A stretch of DNA of 64,000 nt from an uncultured Dokdonella sp. (GCA_934526015.1 CAKSZY010000002.1:124001-188000); one strand, 5' to 3'. Shown: positions 1 through 12,121, counted from the stretch's first letter. Made by a program: numbers and translations. Notes: a model not told the origin generated them from the letters alone.

Positions 1-146
1 GACTGCGGCAACTGGATGTCGACGCCGAGGTTCATCAGCGGCGCGGTGACCATGAAGATGATCATCAGCACGAGCATGACGTCGATGTACGGCACGACGT
101 TGATCTCGGCCTTGAGCTTGCGTTTGCGGCGGGTGGATAGAGTCAT
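1..146 (-). CDS. tolR: TolR, Tol-Pal system membrane protein (N-terminal part, cut by window edge)
   Basis: This is the first 48 residues of a TolR/ExbD family protein; the rest lies beyond the left edge. TolR works with TolQ in the inner membrane, using proton-motive force to drive outer-membrane constriction at division. The visible part has a basic cytoplasmic start ([18 protein letters not shown]) and one transmembrane segment at about residues 19-38. Asp22 lies in that segment and matches the proton-pathway Asp of the family. The ATG at 146-144 is the only sensible start. No Shine-Dalgarno precedes it: the upstream 40 bases are a C-rich heptamer array. A 178-bp gap to tolQ is unusual, because these two genes are normally almost contiguous. 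Confidence 0.93.
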   Translation of the reverse strand, partial: MTLSTRRKRKLKAEINVVPYIDVMLVLMIIFMVTAPLMNLGVDIQLPQ

Positions 147-329
147 GGCGGGCTGGGGGCTAGGGATTAGGGGCTAGGGGCTAGGGCTCGAGTTCGACAG
201 ATGGCTCAATTTGTGAGGTATTTGGGAAGACGCGAAACGTCATTGGTCGCCGATAAGCGCGGATTCGCACGAATCTCCAGATGTGCACCCTAGCCCCTAA
301 TCCCTAGCCCCTAGCCCCTGATCCCTAGT
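147..329. repeat. Composite inverted heptamer-array element E1 (tolQ-tolR gap)
   Basis: Two G-rich seven-base arrays face each other in inverted orientation: about 151-188 (GGGGCTA-type units on the plus strand) and about 288-327 (the complement, CCCTAG... on the plus strand). Between them is a 99-bp core with no similarity that I can see to the other elements. The right array contains the tolQ stop codon (TAG at 327-325 on the minus strand) and the left array ends four bases before the tolR start. The whole tolQ-tolR intergenic space is therefore made of this element. G-rich repeats lie on the sense strand after tolQ, and C-rich repeats form the leader just before tolR. Confidence 0.85.
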
Positions 330-1005
330 CATCCACATGCGCCTGGCGCTGCAGGATCGAGGAGAACTCCTCGAGGAAGGTCTCGTAGCGCAGGGCCACG
401 CGCTCGACCCGGCTGGCGAAGCGGTTGTAGGCCCACACCGCGGGGATGGCGGCGAACAGGCCCATGGCGGTGGCGACGAGTGCTTCGGAGATGCCCGGCG
501 CGACCATCGCGATGGTCGCTTCCTTGACGTTGGCGAGGCCCTGGAAGGCGATCATGATGCCCCAGACCGTTCCGAACAGGCCGACGTAGGGACTGATCGA
601 GCCGACGTTGGCAAGGAACTCGAGGTTGCGCTCGAGGCGGTCGACCTCGCGCGACTGGCTGACCCGCATCGCCCTTTGCGCGCCTTCCAGCAGGCTGCGC
701 GGATCGACGCCGCGGCGCTGGCGCTGGCGGGCGAACTCGCGGAAGCCGGACTCGAAGATGGCCTCGAGGCCGGACAGGCGGTCGCCGCTGGCGGTGACGT
801 CCTTGAACAGGGCGGCAAGGTCGGAGCCCGACCAGAAGCGTTCCTCGAACTCGTTGGCCGAGGCATTCGCCGCCGACAGCATGGCCTGCTTGCGGAAGAT
901 GATGAACCACGAAGCGATGGAGAACAGGATCAGGATCAGCATGACGAATTTCACCGGCATGCTGGCGCCCCAGATCAGGGCGAGGATGTTGAGCTCGTGG
1001 TTCAT
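325..1005 (-). CDS. tolQ: TolQ, Tol-Pal system proton channel subunit
   Basis: A 226-residue MotA/TolQ/ExbB family protein, the usual length. TolQ forms an inner-membrane pentamer around TolR and couples proton flow to the Tol-Pal complex during cell constriction. Three hydrophobic segments are visible at about residues 15-37, 133-157 and 170-193, with the large cytoplasmic loop between the first two. The motif SPYVGLFGTVWGIMIAF opens the second segment and is typical of the family. The ATG at 1005 overlaps the ybgC stop as ATGA, which supports the start and translational coupling. The stop TAG at 327-325 belongs to the heptamer array that fills the gap to tolR. Confidence 0.96.
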   Translation of the reverse strand: MNHELNILALIWGASMPVKFVMLILILFSIASWFIIFRKQAMLSAANASANEFEERFWSGSDLAALFKDVTASGDRLSGLEAIFESGFREFARQRQRRGVDPRSLLEGAQRAMRVSQSREVDRLERNLEFLANVGSISPYVGLFGTVWGIMIAFQGLANVKEATIAMVAPGISEALVATAMGLFAAIPAVWAYNRFASRVERVALRYETFLEEFSSILQRQAHVDD

Positions 1006-1445
1006 GGACGAACGATCTCCTGGAGCAGCGATTCTGGAATGGGCCGCGGTCGCCAGCGCGCAGCGTCGAGGCAGGCGATGCGCACGCGCGCATCGACCAG
1101 GGAAACGGCCTCCTTGTCGACCCGCACGAGGGTCTGGTCGACTTCGAAGCTCGCCCCGCGCAGCGCCTCGACGCGCACGCTGGCAAGCAGGGCGTCGTCG
1201 AGCCGCGCCGGACGGTTGAAGCGGATGTCCATGCCATGGACGACGAAAACGATGCCGAGTTCCGCACGCAGGCGTTCCTGGCCGATGCCGGCCGCGCGCA
1301 GCCATTCGCTGCGGGCGCGCTCGAAGTAGCGCAGGTAGTTGGCGTGGTAGACCACGCCGCCGGCATCGGTATCCTCCCAGTACACGCGCACCGGCCAGCG
1401 GAACACGGGAGGGCGGCCGCTGTCGGGAATCGGCTTATTCGCCAT
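1002..1445 (-). CDS. ybgC: YbgC, tol-pal cluster acyl-CoA thioesterase
   Basis: A 147-residue hot-dog fold thioesterase of the 4-hydroxybenzoyl-CoA thioesterase family. In enterobacteria YbgC hydrolyses acyl-CoA and is encoded at the head of the tol-pal operon, as here. The signature [18 protein letters not shown] is at about residues 21-38; Asp27 matches the catalytic Asp18 of the E. coli protein. The ATG at 1445 was chosen because it gives the family N-terminus ([13 protein letters not shown]). It overlaps the last 11 bases of ruvB in another frame. The 3' end overlaps tolQ by four bases. Both overlaps indicate one transcript ruvB-ybgC-tolQ. Confidence 0.94.
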   Translation of the reverse strand: MANKPIPDSGRPPVFRWPVRVYWEDTDAGGVVYHANYLRYFERARSEWLRAAGIGQERLRAELGIVFVVHGMDIRFNRPARLDDALLASVRVEALRGASFEVDQTLVRVDKEAVSLVDARVRIACLDAARWRPRPIPESLLQEIVRP

Positions 1446-2490
1446 CGACCGCCCCGTCCGCCGACACGCTGAACAGGTCCTCGCGACCGGCACGGCGCGG
1501 CACCGGCAGGCCGAGATGGCGCCAGGTCTTCTGCGTGACCATGCGCCCGCGCGCGGTGCGCACGAGGAAGCCCTGCTGGATCAGGTAGGGTTCAAGCACG
1601 TCCTCGATGGTGCCGCGCTCCTCGCTGAGCGCCGCGGCCAGCGACTCGACGCCGACCGGGCCGCCGTCGAAGTTCTCGATGATCGTCGTCAGCAGGCGGC
1701 GGTCGAGGGCGTCGAAACCCTCGGCGTCGACCTTCAGCATCTCCAGCGCACCCTGCGCGACCTCGCGCGTGATGACGCCGTCGGCACGGATCTCGGCAAA
1801 ATCGCGCACCCGCCGCAGCAGGCGGTTGGCGATCCGCGGCGTGCCGCGCGAGCGGCGCGCGATCTCGGTCGCGCCGTCGACGTCGCAACCGATGTCGAGG
1901 ATGCGCGCGGCGCGGCGCACGATCGAGGTCAGCTCGGCGGTGGTGTAGAACTCGAGTCGCTGGACGATGCCGAAACGGTCGCGCAGCGGCGCCGTCAGCA
2001 GGCCGGCGCGGGTGGTCGCCCCGATTAGGGTGAACGGCGGCAGGTCGAGCTTGATCGAACGCGCCGCCGGTCCCTCGCCGATCATGATGTCGATCTGGAA
2101 GTCCTCGAGCGCCGGGTACAGCACTTCCTCGACGACGGGCGACAGGCGATGGATCTCGTCGACGAACAACACGTCCTTCGGCTGCAGGTTGGTCAGCAGC
2201 GCGGCGAGGTCGCCGGCCCGTTCGAGCACCGGTCCGGACGTGCTGCGCAGGTTGACCCCGAGCTCGTTGGCGATGACGTGGGCAAGAGTGGTCTTGCCGA
2301 GTCCCGGCGGACCGAACACGAGGACATGATCGAGCGCGCCACCGCGCCGGCGTGCGGCCTCGATGTAGACCGACAGCTGCTCGCGGACCGTTTCCTGGCC
2401 GAGATAGTCGGCGAGCCGCTGCGGCCGGATGCTGGCATCGAGGATTTCCTCCTCGCGGTGGGCATCGGCGGCGATCAGGCGGTCGGTCAT
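1435..2490 (-). CDS. ruvB: RuvB, Holliday junction branch migration ATPase
   Basis: A 351-residue AAA+ motor that, as hexamers with RuvA, drives branch migration of Holliday junctions in recombinational repair. Walker A GPPGLGKT is at residues 60-67, Walker [10 protein letters not shown] follows, and GATTRAG carries the sensor region. The C-terminal winged helix is intact. The ATG at 2490 gives the standard start ([10 protein letters not shown]). No Shine-Dalgarno is visible upstream; the bases before the ATG are a C-rich heptamer array ending CTCTGCCCA. The gene is separated from ruvA by kup, so the usual ruvA-ruvB contiguity is broken. Its 3' end overlaps ybgC. Confidence 0.96.
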   Translation of the reverse strand: MTDRLIAADAHREEEILDASIRPQRLADYLGQETVREQLSVYIEAARRRGGALDHVLVFGPPGLGKTTLAHVIANELGVNLRSTSGPVLERAGDLAALLTNLQPKDVLFVDEIHRLSPVVEEVLYPALEDFQIDIMIGEGPAARSIKLDLPPFTLIGATTRAGLLTAPLRDRFGIVQRLEFYTTAELTSIVRRAARILDIGCDVDGATEIARRSRGTPRIANRLLRRVRDFAEIRADGVITREVAQGALEMLKVDAEGFDALDRRLLTTIIENFDGGPVGVESLAAALSEERGTIEDVLEPYLIQQGFLVRTARGRMVTQKTWRHLGLPVPRRAGREDLFSVSADGAVDGE

Positions 2491-2633
2491 TGGGCAGAGC
2501 GAGGGGCGAGGGGCGAGGGCGCAATTATGCGGGTTCGCGCGATTCCGTGCCGGTCGACGCGTCTTCCTCAAGAAACCTCTGCCGCCAAAACCACCTGTCG
2601 GACTCGCGCCCTCGCCCCTCGCCCTCGGCCCTA
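2491..2633. repeat. Composite inverted heptamer-array element E2 (kup-ruvB gap)
   Basis: The left array at about 2499-2520 (GGGGCGA units, plus strand) and the inverted right array at about 2606-2633 flank an 85-bp core. The junctions are AGGGCGCA (2516-2523) and CGCGCCCT (2605-2612), mirrored as in the other elements. The right array supplies the TAG stop of kup (2633-2631, minus strand). The left array reaches to within eight bases of the ruvB start codon. The element therefore spans exactly from stop to start. A CATAAT hexamer on the minus strand at 2529-2524 could be a -10 box for ruvB, but I see no good -35. Confidence 0.82.
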
Positions 2634-4517
2634 GATTTCCACCTGCGTCCCCAACTCGATCAGCCGGTTGCCGGGAATGCGGAAGAACGCCGTCGCCGAA
2701 TGCGCGTTGCGGGCGAGGATGGTGAACAGGCGATCCCGCCAGAGCATCATGCCGGGGCGGTCGGTGGCGACGATGCTTTCGCGGCTGAGGAAGAACGTCG
2801 TGTCCATCATGTCGAACGGGAAGCCGCATTGGGTGACGCCGGCCAGTGCCTTCGGCAGGTTCGGATCCTCGGCAAAACCGTAACGGACGACGACCAGATA
2901 GAAGCCCTCGGCCAGAGGCGAAACGCGGATGCGTTCGCCGGGGTCTGCGGCCGGCTCGTCGAGCATCTCCACATTGAGGATCACGTTGCGCTCGTGCAGG
3001 ACCTTGTTGTGCTTGAGGTTGTGCAGCAGGGCATGCGGCACGCCCTCGCGGTTGGCGGTGAGGAACACCGCCGTGCCCGGCACGCGCACCGGCGGATGCA
3101 TGACGATCGAGCTGATGAACGGCTCCAGCGCGAGGCCGGCGCGGCGCATCTCGCGCATGACCAGTTCCTTGCCGCGCCGCCACGTGGCCATCACGGTGAA
3201 CACGCCGATGCCGAGCGCCAGCGGGAACCAGCCGCCGTACTCGATCTTGTCGGCGACGGCGGCGAGCAGGACGAGGTCGATGCCGAGGAAAAGCACGCCG
3301 ACGGCCAGCACGCTGGCCCGGTTCCAGCGCCAGATGCGGCGGGCGACGACGACGACGAGAATGGTGTTCATCAGCATCGTGCCGACCACGGCGAGACCGT
3401 AGGCGGCGACGAGGTTCTCCGACGAGCGGAAGCCGAGCACCGCGGCGATCGTCAGCACCAGCAGGATGCGGTTGATCCACGGCAGGTAGATCTGGCCGAC
3501 CGTCTCCTTCGAGGTATGCAGGATCTGCATGCGCGGCAGATAGCCGAGCTGCACCGCCTGGCGAGCCATCGAGAACGCACCGGAAATGACCGCCTGCGAG
3601 GCGACCACCGTGGCCATCGTCGCCAGCACGATCATCGGGATGCGCAGGCTGTCCGGCACCAGCAGGTAGAACGGGTTCGCCGCCTTGGCCGGGTCGGCCA
3701 GCACGAGCGCCCCCTGGCCGAGGTAGTTCAGCATCAGGCACGGCAGGACGAGGAAGAACCAGACCAGGCGGATCGGCTTGCGGCCGAAATGGCCCATGTC
3801 GGAATACATCGCCTCGGCGCCGGTGATGGCGAGCACGACGGCGCCCATCGCGAACAGGGCGAATTTGCCGTTGTGGTGGAAGAACACGATCGCGTGGTGC
3901 GGGCTCAGCGCGCTGACGACCTGCGGTTCCTGCACGATGCCGTAGACGCCGAGTGCGCCGAGGGTGAGGAACCAGACCAGGGTGACCGGCGCGAACAGCC
4001 GTCCGACCCGGCTCGAGCCGTGCTTCTGGATGGCGAAGATGCCGAGCAGGATCAGCACGGTCAACGGCACCACCCAGGCATGCAGGCCGGGCGCCACCAC
4101 CTCGATGCCCTCGACCGCGGAGAGCACCGAGATCGCCGGCGTGATCACGCCGTCGCCGAAGAACAGTGCCGCGCCGAACAGGCCGATCACCATCAGCACC
4201 CAGCGCGTGCGCGCGCCGGCGACGCCGCGCTGGGCCAGCGCCATCAGCGCCATGATGCCGCCCTCGCCCTTGTTGTCGGCACGCAGGATGAAGGTGGCGT
4301 ACTTGACCGAGACGACCAGGATCAGCGACCAGAAGATCAGCGACAGCACGCCGAGCACGTTCTCGCGGCCGACCTCGACGCCGTGCTGGCCGAACGCCTC
4401 GCGGAATGCATACAGCGGACTGGTGCCGATGTCGCCGTAGACCACGCCGACCACGCCGAAGCACAGCGCCAGCAGGCGCTTGCCGTGGATGCCGTTCGCA
4501 TGGGCGGGGGCGCTCAT
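2631..4517 (-). CDS. kup: Kup, low-affinity potassium uptake transporter
   Basis: A 628-residue KUP/HAK/KT family potassium-proton symporter, full length. The N-terminal signature [19 protein letters not shown] begins near residue 22 and is diagnostic. About twelve hydrophobic segments occupy the first two thirds, followed by a C-terminal cytoplasmic domain of about 190 residues. The ATG at 4517 lies six bases after the ruvA stop, so kup is probably cotranscribed with ruvC-ruvA. The stop TAG is part of a G-rich heptamer array. A potassium transporter between ruvA and ruvB has no obvious functional link; it may be a lineage gene-order feature. Confidence 0.95.
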   Translation of the reverse strand: MSAPAHANGIHGKRLLALCFGVVGVVYGDIGTSPLYAFREAFGQHGVEVGRENVLGVLSLIFWSLILVVSVKYATFILRADNKGEGGIMALMALAQRGVAGARTRWVLMVIGLFGAALFFGDGVITPAISVLSAVEGIEVVAPGLHAWVVPLTVLILLGIFAIQKHGSSRVGRLFAPVTLVWFLTLGALGVYGIVQEPQVVSALSPHHAIVFFHHNGKFALFAMGAVVLAITGAEAMYSDMGHFGRKPIRLVWFFLVLPCLMLNYLGQGALVLADPAKAANPFYLLVPDSLRIPMIVLATMATVVASQAVISGAFSMARQAVQLGYLPRMQILHTSKETVGQIYLPWINRILLVLTIAAVLGFRSSENLVAAYGLAVVGTMLMNTILVVVVARRIWRWNRASVLAVGVLFLGIDLVLLAAVADKIEYGGWFPLALGIGVFTVMATWRRGKELVMREMRRAGLALEPFISSIVMHPPVRVPGTAVFLTANREGVPHALLHNLKHNKVLHERNVILNVEMLDEPAADPGERIRVSPLAEGFYLVVVRYGFAEDPNLPKALAGVTQCGFPFDMMDTTFFLSRESIVATDRPGMMLWRDRLFTILARNAHSATAFFRIPGNRLIELGTQVEI

Positions 4518-4523
4518 GGGTGG

Positions 4524-5111
4524 TCAGCGCAAGGCCGCCTTGAGCGCCTTGCGGATGATGTCCTCGGCACTGTCTCCCGGAGCACTGGCATCCTTGACCA
4601 GACGGCTCACTTCGGCGGGTTTGTAGCCGAGCGACTGCAGGGCGACGCTGGCTTCGCCGACCGGATCCTGCGGCAGGCCGGCTGCACGGGCGATGCCGCC
4701 GCCCGACAGGCCGTCGACGCGATCACGCAGCTCGACGATGATGCGCTCGGCGGTCTTCTTGCCGATGCCGGGGATGCGCGTCAGCGCGGCGACATCGCCG
4801 CCCTGCACGAGACGTGCGAACTCGTCGACCGATACGCCCGAGAGCACCGCGAGCGCGGTCTTCGCGCCGATCCCGCTGACCTTCTGCACGTGGCGGAACA
4901 GGCTGCGTTCGCCCTCGCTGAGGAAGCCGTACAGGGCGACCGTGTCGTCGCGCACCGCGTAGTGCGTGCACAGGGTCACCTCGCGGCCGACCTCGGGCAG
5001 GTCGTAGAAGGTCGACATCGGCGCTTCCAGTTCGTAGCCGACGCCGCCGACGTCGACCAGCAACCATGGCGGCTGCTTGCCGACGAGGATTCCCTTCAAT
5101 CGTCCGATCAC
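4524..5111 (-). CDS. ruvA: RuvA, Holliday junction DNA-binding protein
   Basis: A 195-residue RuvA, close to the family norm. It binds four-way junctions as a tetramer and loads RuvB. Domain I (OB fold) starts [20 protein letters not shown]. Two helix-hairpin-helix motifs follow ([15 protein letters not shown] and [18 protein letters not shown]), and the flexible C-terminal domain III ends [12 protein letters not shown]. The start is GTG at 5111, overlapping the ruvC stop as GTGA; this gives exactly the family N-terminus. It is translated with ruvC and followed six bases later by kup. Confidence 0.96.
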   Translation of the reverse strand: MIGRLKGILVGKQPPWLLVDVGGVGYELEAPMSTFYDLPEVGREVTLCTHYAVRDDTVALYGFLSEGERSLFRHVQKVSGIGAKTALAVLSGVSVDEFARLVQGGDVAALTRIPGIGKKTAERIIVELRDRVDGLSGGGIARAAGLPQDPVGEASVALQSLGYKPAEVSRLVKDASAPGDSAEDIIRKALKAALR

Positions 5112-5629
5112 CGGCGTCTCCTCCAGGCCGTGCGCGGGATGCCGATGCGCTCGATGCTCGAGCGCGTGTGCGCGTGGGTCAGCGCGATCGCCAGCGCGTC
5201 GGCCGCGTCGGCCTGCAGGCGCCCGCTGACGCCGAGCAGGACGCCGACCATGTGCTGCACCTGGGTCTTTTCCGCAGCGCCGCCACCGACCACGGCCTGC
5301 TTGATTTCCTTCGGCGCGTACTCGGCCAGCGTCAGACCGCGGTTGACCACCGCGCAGATCGCCGCGCCGCGCGCCTGGCCGAGCTTGAGCGCGGAATCCG
5401 GATTGCGCGCCATGAACACGCGTTCGATCGCCGCTTCGGTCGGCGCGTGGGCATCGATGATCGCCCCGACCTCGTCGAAGATCTGCTTCAGTCGAAGGTG
5501 GAAGTTGTCGTTGCCGAGCAGTTGCAGGGTGGCGTGGAACACCGGCTGCGAGCGTCCGTCGGCAGCGATGTCGATGATGCCGATGCCGGTGCGCTGGCTG
5601 CCGGGATCGATGCCGAGGATGCGGATCAT
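5108..5629 (-). CDS. ruvC: RuvC, Holliday junction resolvase
   Basis: A 173-residue RNase H-fold endonuclease that resolves Holliday junctions; the length equals that of the E. coli enzyme. The four catalytic acidic residues can be placed: Asp8 ([10 protein letters not shown]), Glu69 (AAIERVF), Asp141 and Asp144 ([10 protein letters not shown]). The ATG at 5629 was chosen because it starts directly at the conserved [10 protein letters not shown]. Its 3' end overlaps ruvA. No LexA-type box is visible in the 120 bases upstream; a TATCAT hexamer at 5724-5719 (minus strand) is a possible -10 box giving a leader of about 85 bases. Confidence 0.96.
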   Translation of the reverse strand: MIRILGIDPGSQRTGIGIIDIAADGRSQPVFHATLQLLGNDNFHLRLKQIFDEVGAIIDAHAPTEAAIERVFMARNPDSALKLGQARGAAICAVVNRGLTLAEYAPKEIKQAVVGGGAAEKTQVQHMVGVLLGVSGRLQADAADALAIALTHAHTRSSIERIGIPRTAWRRRR

Positions 5630-5718
5630 CGGCACGGCGCGCAGCGACGGGCAGCCGGCAGCCATCGGATCGGCAACGGACGGCGATGGCGGGACGGGAG
5701 CGCGCGCATGGGACGGCC

Positions 5719-5724
5719 ATGATA
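5719..5724 (-). promoter_or_regulatory. Possible -10 box for ruvC-ruvA-kup
   Basis: TATCAT on the minus strand, about 90 bases before the ruvC ATG and inside the short gap after the hydrolase gene. No convincing -35 box at 16-18 bases spacing. Support is limited to the hexamer and its position. Confidence 0.25.
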
Positions 5725-5748
5725 CCCGCTGCCTCATCGTCGCGGCCG

Positions 5749-6381
5749 TCAGTGACGGGTCGACGCCGGGAAGCGCCCGCTGCGCAGGAATGCCGCCGTC
5801 AGCTCCGCGACTTCGGCGGAAAACACCAGCCCGGCATGGCTGGCATCGACGACGCAATGGTCGGTGATGCCGGGCAGGCGTGTCTCGGCGATGCTGACGG
5901 TACCGTCGTGCGGTCCGTCGAGGACACCGACGAGGCGACCGAGACCGATCGGCATGCGCCCGGCGATGACGCCGAGATCGCCCTCGCCTTGCCAGCGCTC
6001 GAAACCGTTCACCAGCACGTCGGCGCTTCGTCCCATCGCCCAGCGCATGGCCGGCAGGCGCGCGATGCCGCGCGCGGCGGCGCTGCCGAGCAGCGGCGAG
6101 CCGAGGCAGACCACGCGACCGCAGTTCTTCACCGCGGCACGTCCGGCCAGGTCCACGGCGAGCATGCCGCCAAGGCTGTGGCCGACCAGGTGGACGACGC
6201 CGGTGCGCGCCGCAATGCGGTCGGCAAGGCGCTCCGTCGCGGCCACCGGCGTGCCGCCGACGCTGGCGTAATCGAAGGTGTCGACGGAAGCAAAGCCGGC
6301 TTCGCGCAAGCGGCGCGCCAGTGATGCCAGCGTGAAGCCGCGCATCCAGATGCCGTGCAGCAGGATGACGTGCTCGTGCAT
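5749..6381 (-). CDS. Alpha/beta hydrolase, lipase/PGAP1-like
   Basis: A 210-residue alpha/beta hydrolase of the short lipase/esterase type. The nucleophile elbow VGHSLGG has Ser69; LLHGIW near residue 8 is the oxyanion-hole HG motif; a His in [10 protein letters not shown] near residue 190 probably completes the triad. No signal peptide is seen, so it should be cytoplasmic. The ATG at 6381 starts right before the first strand ([10 protein letters not shown]). A GTG at 6405, only four bases after the aspS stop, would add eight residues and is an alternative. The gene lies directly downstream of aspS and is probably cotranscribed. Substrate unknown. Confidence 0.85.
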   Translation of the reverse strand: MHEHVILLHGIWMRGFTLASLARRLREAGFASVDTFDYASVGGTPVAATERLADRIAARTGVVHLVGHSLGGMLAVDLAGRAAVKNCGRVVCLGSPLLGSAAARGIARLPAMRWAMGRSADVLVNGFERWQGEGDLGVIAGRMPIGLGRLVGVLDGPHDGTVSIAETRLPGITDHCVVDASHAGLVFSAEVAELTAAFLRSGRFPASTRH

Positions 6382-6409
6382 GGTCACCACGGCAGGCCGG
6401 CGCACCGGC

Positions 6410-8176
6410 TCAGCCGTTCTCCTCCTCGACGACCTGCACGTGCAACTCGCGCAACTGCGCCGGAGCGACCGCCGACGGCGCGGCGGTCAGCAGGCATTGC
6501 GCGCTGGCTGTCTTCGGGAAGGCGATGACGTCGCGGATCGACTCGGTGCCGGCGATCAGCGCGGCGATGCGGTCGATGCCGAAGGCGATGCCGCCGTGCG
6601 GAGGCGCACCGTAGCGCAGGGCCTCGAGCAGGAAGCCGAACTTGGCCTCGGCCTCCTCGCTGCCGATGCCGAGCAGCCCGAACACGGCGCTCTGCATGTC
6701 GCTGCGATGGATGCGGATCGAACCACCGCCGATCTCGTTGCCGTTGAGGACCATGTCGTAACCGCGCGAGACGGCATCCGCCGCATTCGCCTGCAGGTCG
6801 GCGACGTCATCGATCTTCGGCGCGGTGAAGGGATGGTGCAGGGCGACGTGGCGGCCGGCTTCGGCGTCGTACTCGAACATCGGGAAATCGACCACCCACA
6901 ACGGCCGCCAGGCATCCTCGACCAGACCGAGATCGCGTGCGACCTTGAGGCGCAGCGCACCGAGCACGTCGCAGACGACCTTGTACGGCCCGGCGCCGAA
7001 CAGCAGCAGGTCGCCGGCCTGCGCCGCGGTTGCCGACAGCAGCGCCGCCAGCACGGCATCGTCGAGGAACTTGGCGACCGGCGAGTTGACGCCATCGCGA
7101 CCCTTGGCCGGATCGTCGACGCGCATCCACGCCAGACCCTTGGCGCCGTGCTTCGCGGCCAGTGCACCGAGCTCGTCGATCTGCTTGCGCGAGAACACCG
7201 CGCCGCCCGGCACGCGCAACGCGGCCACCCGGCCCGCGGCATCGTTGGCCGGCTCGCTGAACACCTTGAAATCGACGTCGCGCACGAGCGCGGCGATGTC
7301 GACGAGTTCCAGGGCAATGCGCAGGTCGGGCTTGTCCGAGCCGTAGCGGCGCATCGCCTCGGCCCAGCTCATGCGCGGGAACGGCGCGGCCAGTTCGACC
7401 CCGGCGACCTCGCCCAGGACTTCGCGGATCATCGTCTCCACGGTGTCCTGCACGTCGGCCTCGTCGACGAAGGCGAACTCCATGTCGAGCTGGGTGAATT
7501 CGGGCTGGCGGTCGGCGCGCAGGTCCTCGTCACGGAAGCAGCGCGCGATCTGGTAGTAGCGGTCGAAGCCGGCAACCATCAGCAACTGCTTGAACAGCTG
7601 CGGCGACTGCGGCAGGGCGAAGAACTCGCCGGCATGCACGCGACTCGGCACGAGATAGTCGCGCGCCCCTTCCGGCGTCGCCCGGGTCAGGATCGGGGTC
7701 TCGATGTCCTGGAAGCCGCGCGCATCGAGCCAGTGGCGCAACGCCGAGACCAGACGCGTGCGCAGGCGCATGCGCCGCTGCATGTGCGTCTGGCGCAGGT
7801 CGAGGTAGCGGTACTTGAGGCGGGTTTCCTCGCTCGGGTTCTCGTGCAGGGCGAACGGCAGGTTCTCGGCGCGATTGAGCACTTCGATGCCTTGCGCAAG
7901 CACCTCGACCTTGCCGCTGCGGAGCTTGTCGTTGGCCTGGATGCGCGCGCGCACCTCGCCGGTCACGCGCAGGCAGTATTCGTAGCCGATGTCCGCGGCC
8001 TGGCGGAACGCCTCCGCCGACTCGCGTTCGACGACGATCTGCACGATGCCCTCGTGGTCGCGCAGGTCGATGAAGGCCACGTGGCTTTGCAGGCGCACCG
8101 TATCGACCCAGCCGCACAGGTTGACCGACTGGCCGATGAGACCCTCGTCGACGAGGCCGCAATGGTGGGTGCGCAT
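6410..8176 (-). CDS. aspS: Aspartyl-tRNA synthetase
   Basis: A 588-residue class II aminoacyl-tRNA synthetase of the bacterial type (E. coli 590). It has an N-terminal OB anticodon-binding domain ([20 protein letters not shown]), the class II catalytic core (motif 2 around [21 protein letters not shown]), the bacterial GAD insertion near residues 290-420, and motif 3 ([16 protein letters not shown]) close to the C-terminus. The ATG at 8176 gives the standard start [11 protein letters not shown]. It charges tRNA-Asp; whether it also charges tRNA-Asn cannot be told from this sequence. The hydrolase gene follows after 28 bases. Confidence 0.97.
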   Translation of the reverse strand: MRTHHCGLVDEGLIGQSVNLCGWVDTVRLQSHVAFIDLRDHEGIVQIVVERESAEAFRQAADIGYEYCLRVTGEVRARIQANDKLRSGKVEVLAQGIEVLNRAENLPFALHENPSEETRLKYRYLDLRQTHMQRRMRLRTRLVSALRHWLDARGFQDIETPILTRATPEGARDYLVPSRVHAGEFFALPQSPQLFKQLLMVAGFDRYYQIARCFRDEDLRADRQPEFTQLDMEFAFVDEADVQDTVETMIREVLGEVAGVELAAPFPRMSWAEAMRRYGSDKPDLRIALELVDIAALVRDVDFKVFSEPANDAAGRVAALRVPGGAVFSRKQIDELGALAAKHGAKGLAWMRVDDPAKGRDGVNSPVAKFLDDAVLAALLSATAAQAGDLLLFGAGPYKVVCDVLGALRLKVARDLGLVEDAWRPLWVVDFPMFEYDAEAGRHVALHHPFTAPKIDDVADLQANAADAVSRGYDMVLNGNEIGGGSIRIHRSDMQSAVFGLLGIGSEEAEAKFGFLLEALRYGAPPHGGIAFGIDRIAALIAGTESIRDVIAFPKTASAQCLLTAAPSAVAPAQLRELHVQVVEEENG

Positions 8177-8234
8177 GGAAGGCTCCGGGGAAAGGCGCGG
8201 AATGCTATAGCCGATGCTGCTGCGCCGCAAACGG

Positions 8235-8260
8235 AAAGGCCCGCCGGAAGGCGGGCCTTT
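8235..8260 (-). terminator. Rho-independent terminator after the DUF3011 gene
   Basis: A perfect 11-bp stem (AAAGGCCCGCC / GGCGGGCCTTT) with a GGAA tetraloop, 30 bases downstream of the stop at 8291 on the minus strand. The stem ends in TTT. It would separate the DUF3011 gene from aspS. Confidence 0.8.
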
Positions 8261-8290
8261 CGTCAGCCGACATGCTGGAACAGGACACGC

Positions 8291-8881
8291 TCAGCGCCAG
8301 CGGCGATCCACGCCGAACACGGCTGCACAGCCGCGATCCACCCAGACGCCGGCGCGATTGAAGCCCCAGGTGCGACCTTCGATGCAGGCCGCCTGCGAAA
8401 CCTGGCGCTCGATGCGCACGCGTCCACCCGGGCCAATGTCGATCTGGCAGAGCTTGTAGCGGAAATCGCTGCTCTGGCAGGTCAGGCGGAAATCGGCATC
8501 CCAGTTCGGACCCGGCTGCCAGCCGCCCGGACCGCCGTGGCCCGCACCGGGGCCGCCATGGCCGGGACCGCCGGCACCGCGACCGGTATCGACGAACACG
8601 CCACTGCAACCGCGATCGACCCACAGGCCGCGACGGTCGAAGCCCCAGTTGGTGCCGCGCACGCAGCGCGTCGACGAGGTCTGCCGGGTCATGCGCGCGT
8701 CACGCCAGTTGCGCGTCTCGCAACGGCGCAGGCGATAGTCCTTGCTCTCGCAACGCACCGAGTCATGGTCAGCGCCCGGACCGGGACCCGGCACGGGACG
8801 CGGACCCTGGGCCTGCGCCACCGAGGCCATCAGGAAACCACCGGCGAGCAGGCCGGCCGCGATCGAGATCGACTTCAACAT
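8291..8881 (-). CDS. DUF3011 secreted protein with two repeats
   Basis: A 196-residue exported protein. A signal peptide covers about residues 1-24 (MLKSISIAAGLLAGGFLMAS then AQA). Two DUF3011-type repeats follow, each with CES/CQSSDxRxxLC-like cysteines and ending WVDRGCSGVF or WVDRGCAAVF, separated by a Gly-Pro-rich linker (about residues 105-125). DUF3011 proteins are common in Lysobacterales; their function is not known to me. The even number of Cys residues suggests disulfides in the periplasm. A strong ribosome binding site (GAGGAGAAGGGG) precedes the ATG at 8881. A terminator lies 30 bases after the stop, so this is a single-gene unit. Confidence 0.88.
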   Translation of the reverse strand: MLKSISIAAGLLAGGFLMASVAQAQGPRPVPGPGPGADHDSVRCESKDYRLRRCETRNWRDARMTRQTSSTRCVRGTNWGFDRRGLWVDRGCSGVFVDTGRGAGGPGHGGPGAGHGGPGGWQPGPNWDADFRLTCQSSDFRYKLCQIDIGPGGRVRIERQVSQAACIEGRTWGFNRAGVWVDRGCAAVFGVDRRWR

Positions 8882-8960
8882 CCCCTTCTCCTCGAATTTG
8901 AGTCGCGCCAGTGTAGGTGCGAAACATGAACCATGGCCAGCCATGCGGCAGCGCCGGACA

Positions 8961-9284
8961 CTATTCGTTACCGGATGCCCCGCCGGCCGGCTTCGCCGCC
9001 TCGGGTTTCGGCGCAGGCGACTTCGCGGCTTCGCCCGGCGTCGCGGCCGATTCGGCCTTCGGCGCCTCGTCCTTGCTGGCGAGGTTGCGCCTGGCATCGC
9101 CGTCCTTCTTGAAGTCGGTCTCGTACCAGCCTGCGCCGGCAAGGCGGAACGCCGGCGCGGTCAGGCAGCGCTTCACCCCGCTGCCCTTGCATTCGGGACA
9201 TTCGGTCGGGTCGGCGTCAGAAAGTTTCTGCAGGCGCTCGAAGCGGTGGCCGCAGGCAGGACATTCGAATTCGTAGATCGGCAT
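8961..9284 (-). CDS. FmdB-type zinc ribbon protein
   Basis: A 107-residue protein whose first 45 residues form a FmdB/CxxC zinc ribbon: MPIYEFECPACGHRFE with Cys8 and Cys11, then CPEC with Cys29 and Cys32. The rest is a low-complexity tail rich in Ala, Lys, Pro and Glu, likely disordered. Proteins of this family are often called putative regulatory proteins, but a firm role is not established. The ATG at 9284 gives the invariant MPIYEF start. It is oriented like clpB but separated from it by about 250 bases. In many bacteria this gene sits just before aspS, which agrees with its position here near aspS. Confidence 0.9.
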   Translation of the reverse strand: MPIYEFECPACGHRFERLQKLSDADPTECPECKGSGVKRCLTAPAFRLAGAGWYETDFKKDGDARRNLASKDEAPKAESAATPGEAAKSPAPKPEAAKPAGGASGNE

Positions 9285-9535
9285 GGGAAGGAATCGGGAT
9301 GCGGGAATCGGAAACGGGTGAAGCGTAGCGGCTCGCGTGCGAAGCGCAAACCGGGGCGAGCGGCAGAGCCGTCGAGAGCGGCCTCCATCGATCGCGCCCT
9401 TCCAGCCCCTCTCCGCTCGCGGGAGAGAGGCCGGGGAGAGGGGGAAAGGCGGCGAAGCAGCGAGCGGCGTGCGCAATCATGCCGTCCGGATTCACCCGGG
9501 CGTTTCCGCTTCGCTGCCCTCGCCGTACCACTCCG
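9285..9535. repeat. Intergenic region with hairpin repeat (about 9393-9451)
   Basis: This 251-bp gap holds no gene. Just upstream of fmdB are degenerate G-rich units (GGGAATC, GGGATGC) related in style to the heptamer arrays elsewhere. At about 9393-9451 is a nested hairpin: an outer pair CCCCTCTCC / GGAGAGGGG surrounds an inner CTCTCC-GCTCGC-GGGAGAG stem. Sequences of this type (Cys-rich reading CCCTCTCC with a GCTCGCGGGAGAG turn) are frequent dispersed intergenic hairpins in Xanthomonadales as far as I recall; copy number here cannot be assessed. Confidence 0.5.

Positions 9536-12121
<2,586 letters not shown>

Noticed and set aside
1435..4464. Apparent kup-ruvB fusion in a single long minus-strand frame
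   Set aside because: The upstream part of that frame is an out-of-frame reading of kup; ruvB has its own start at 2490 and kup is intact in another frame.
5630..5750. LexA box upstream of ruvC
   Set aside because: No CTGT-N8-ACAG or close variant is visible.
2352..5867. Very long open frame on the plus strand (over 1100 codons) opposite ruvB, kup, ruvA and ruvC
   Set aside because: High GC content produces long antisense frames. Its translation is low-complexity (many Arg, Gln, His, Asp) and all recognised proteins are on the other strand.
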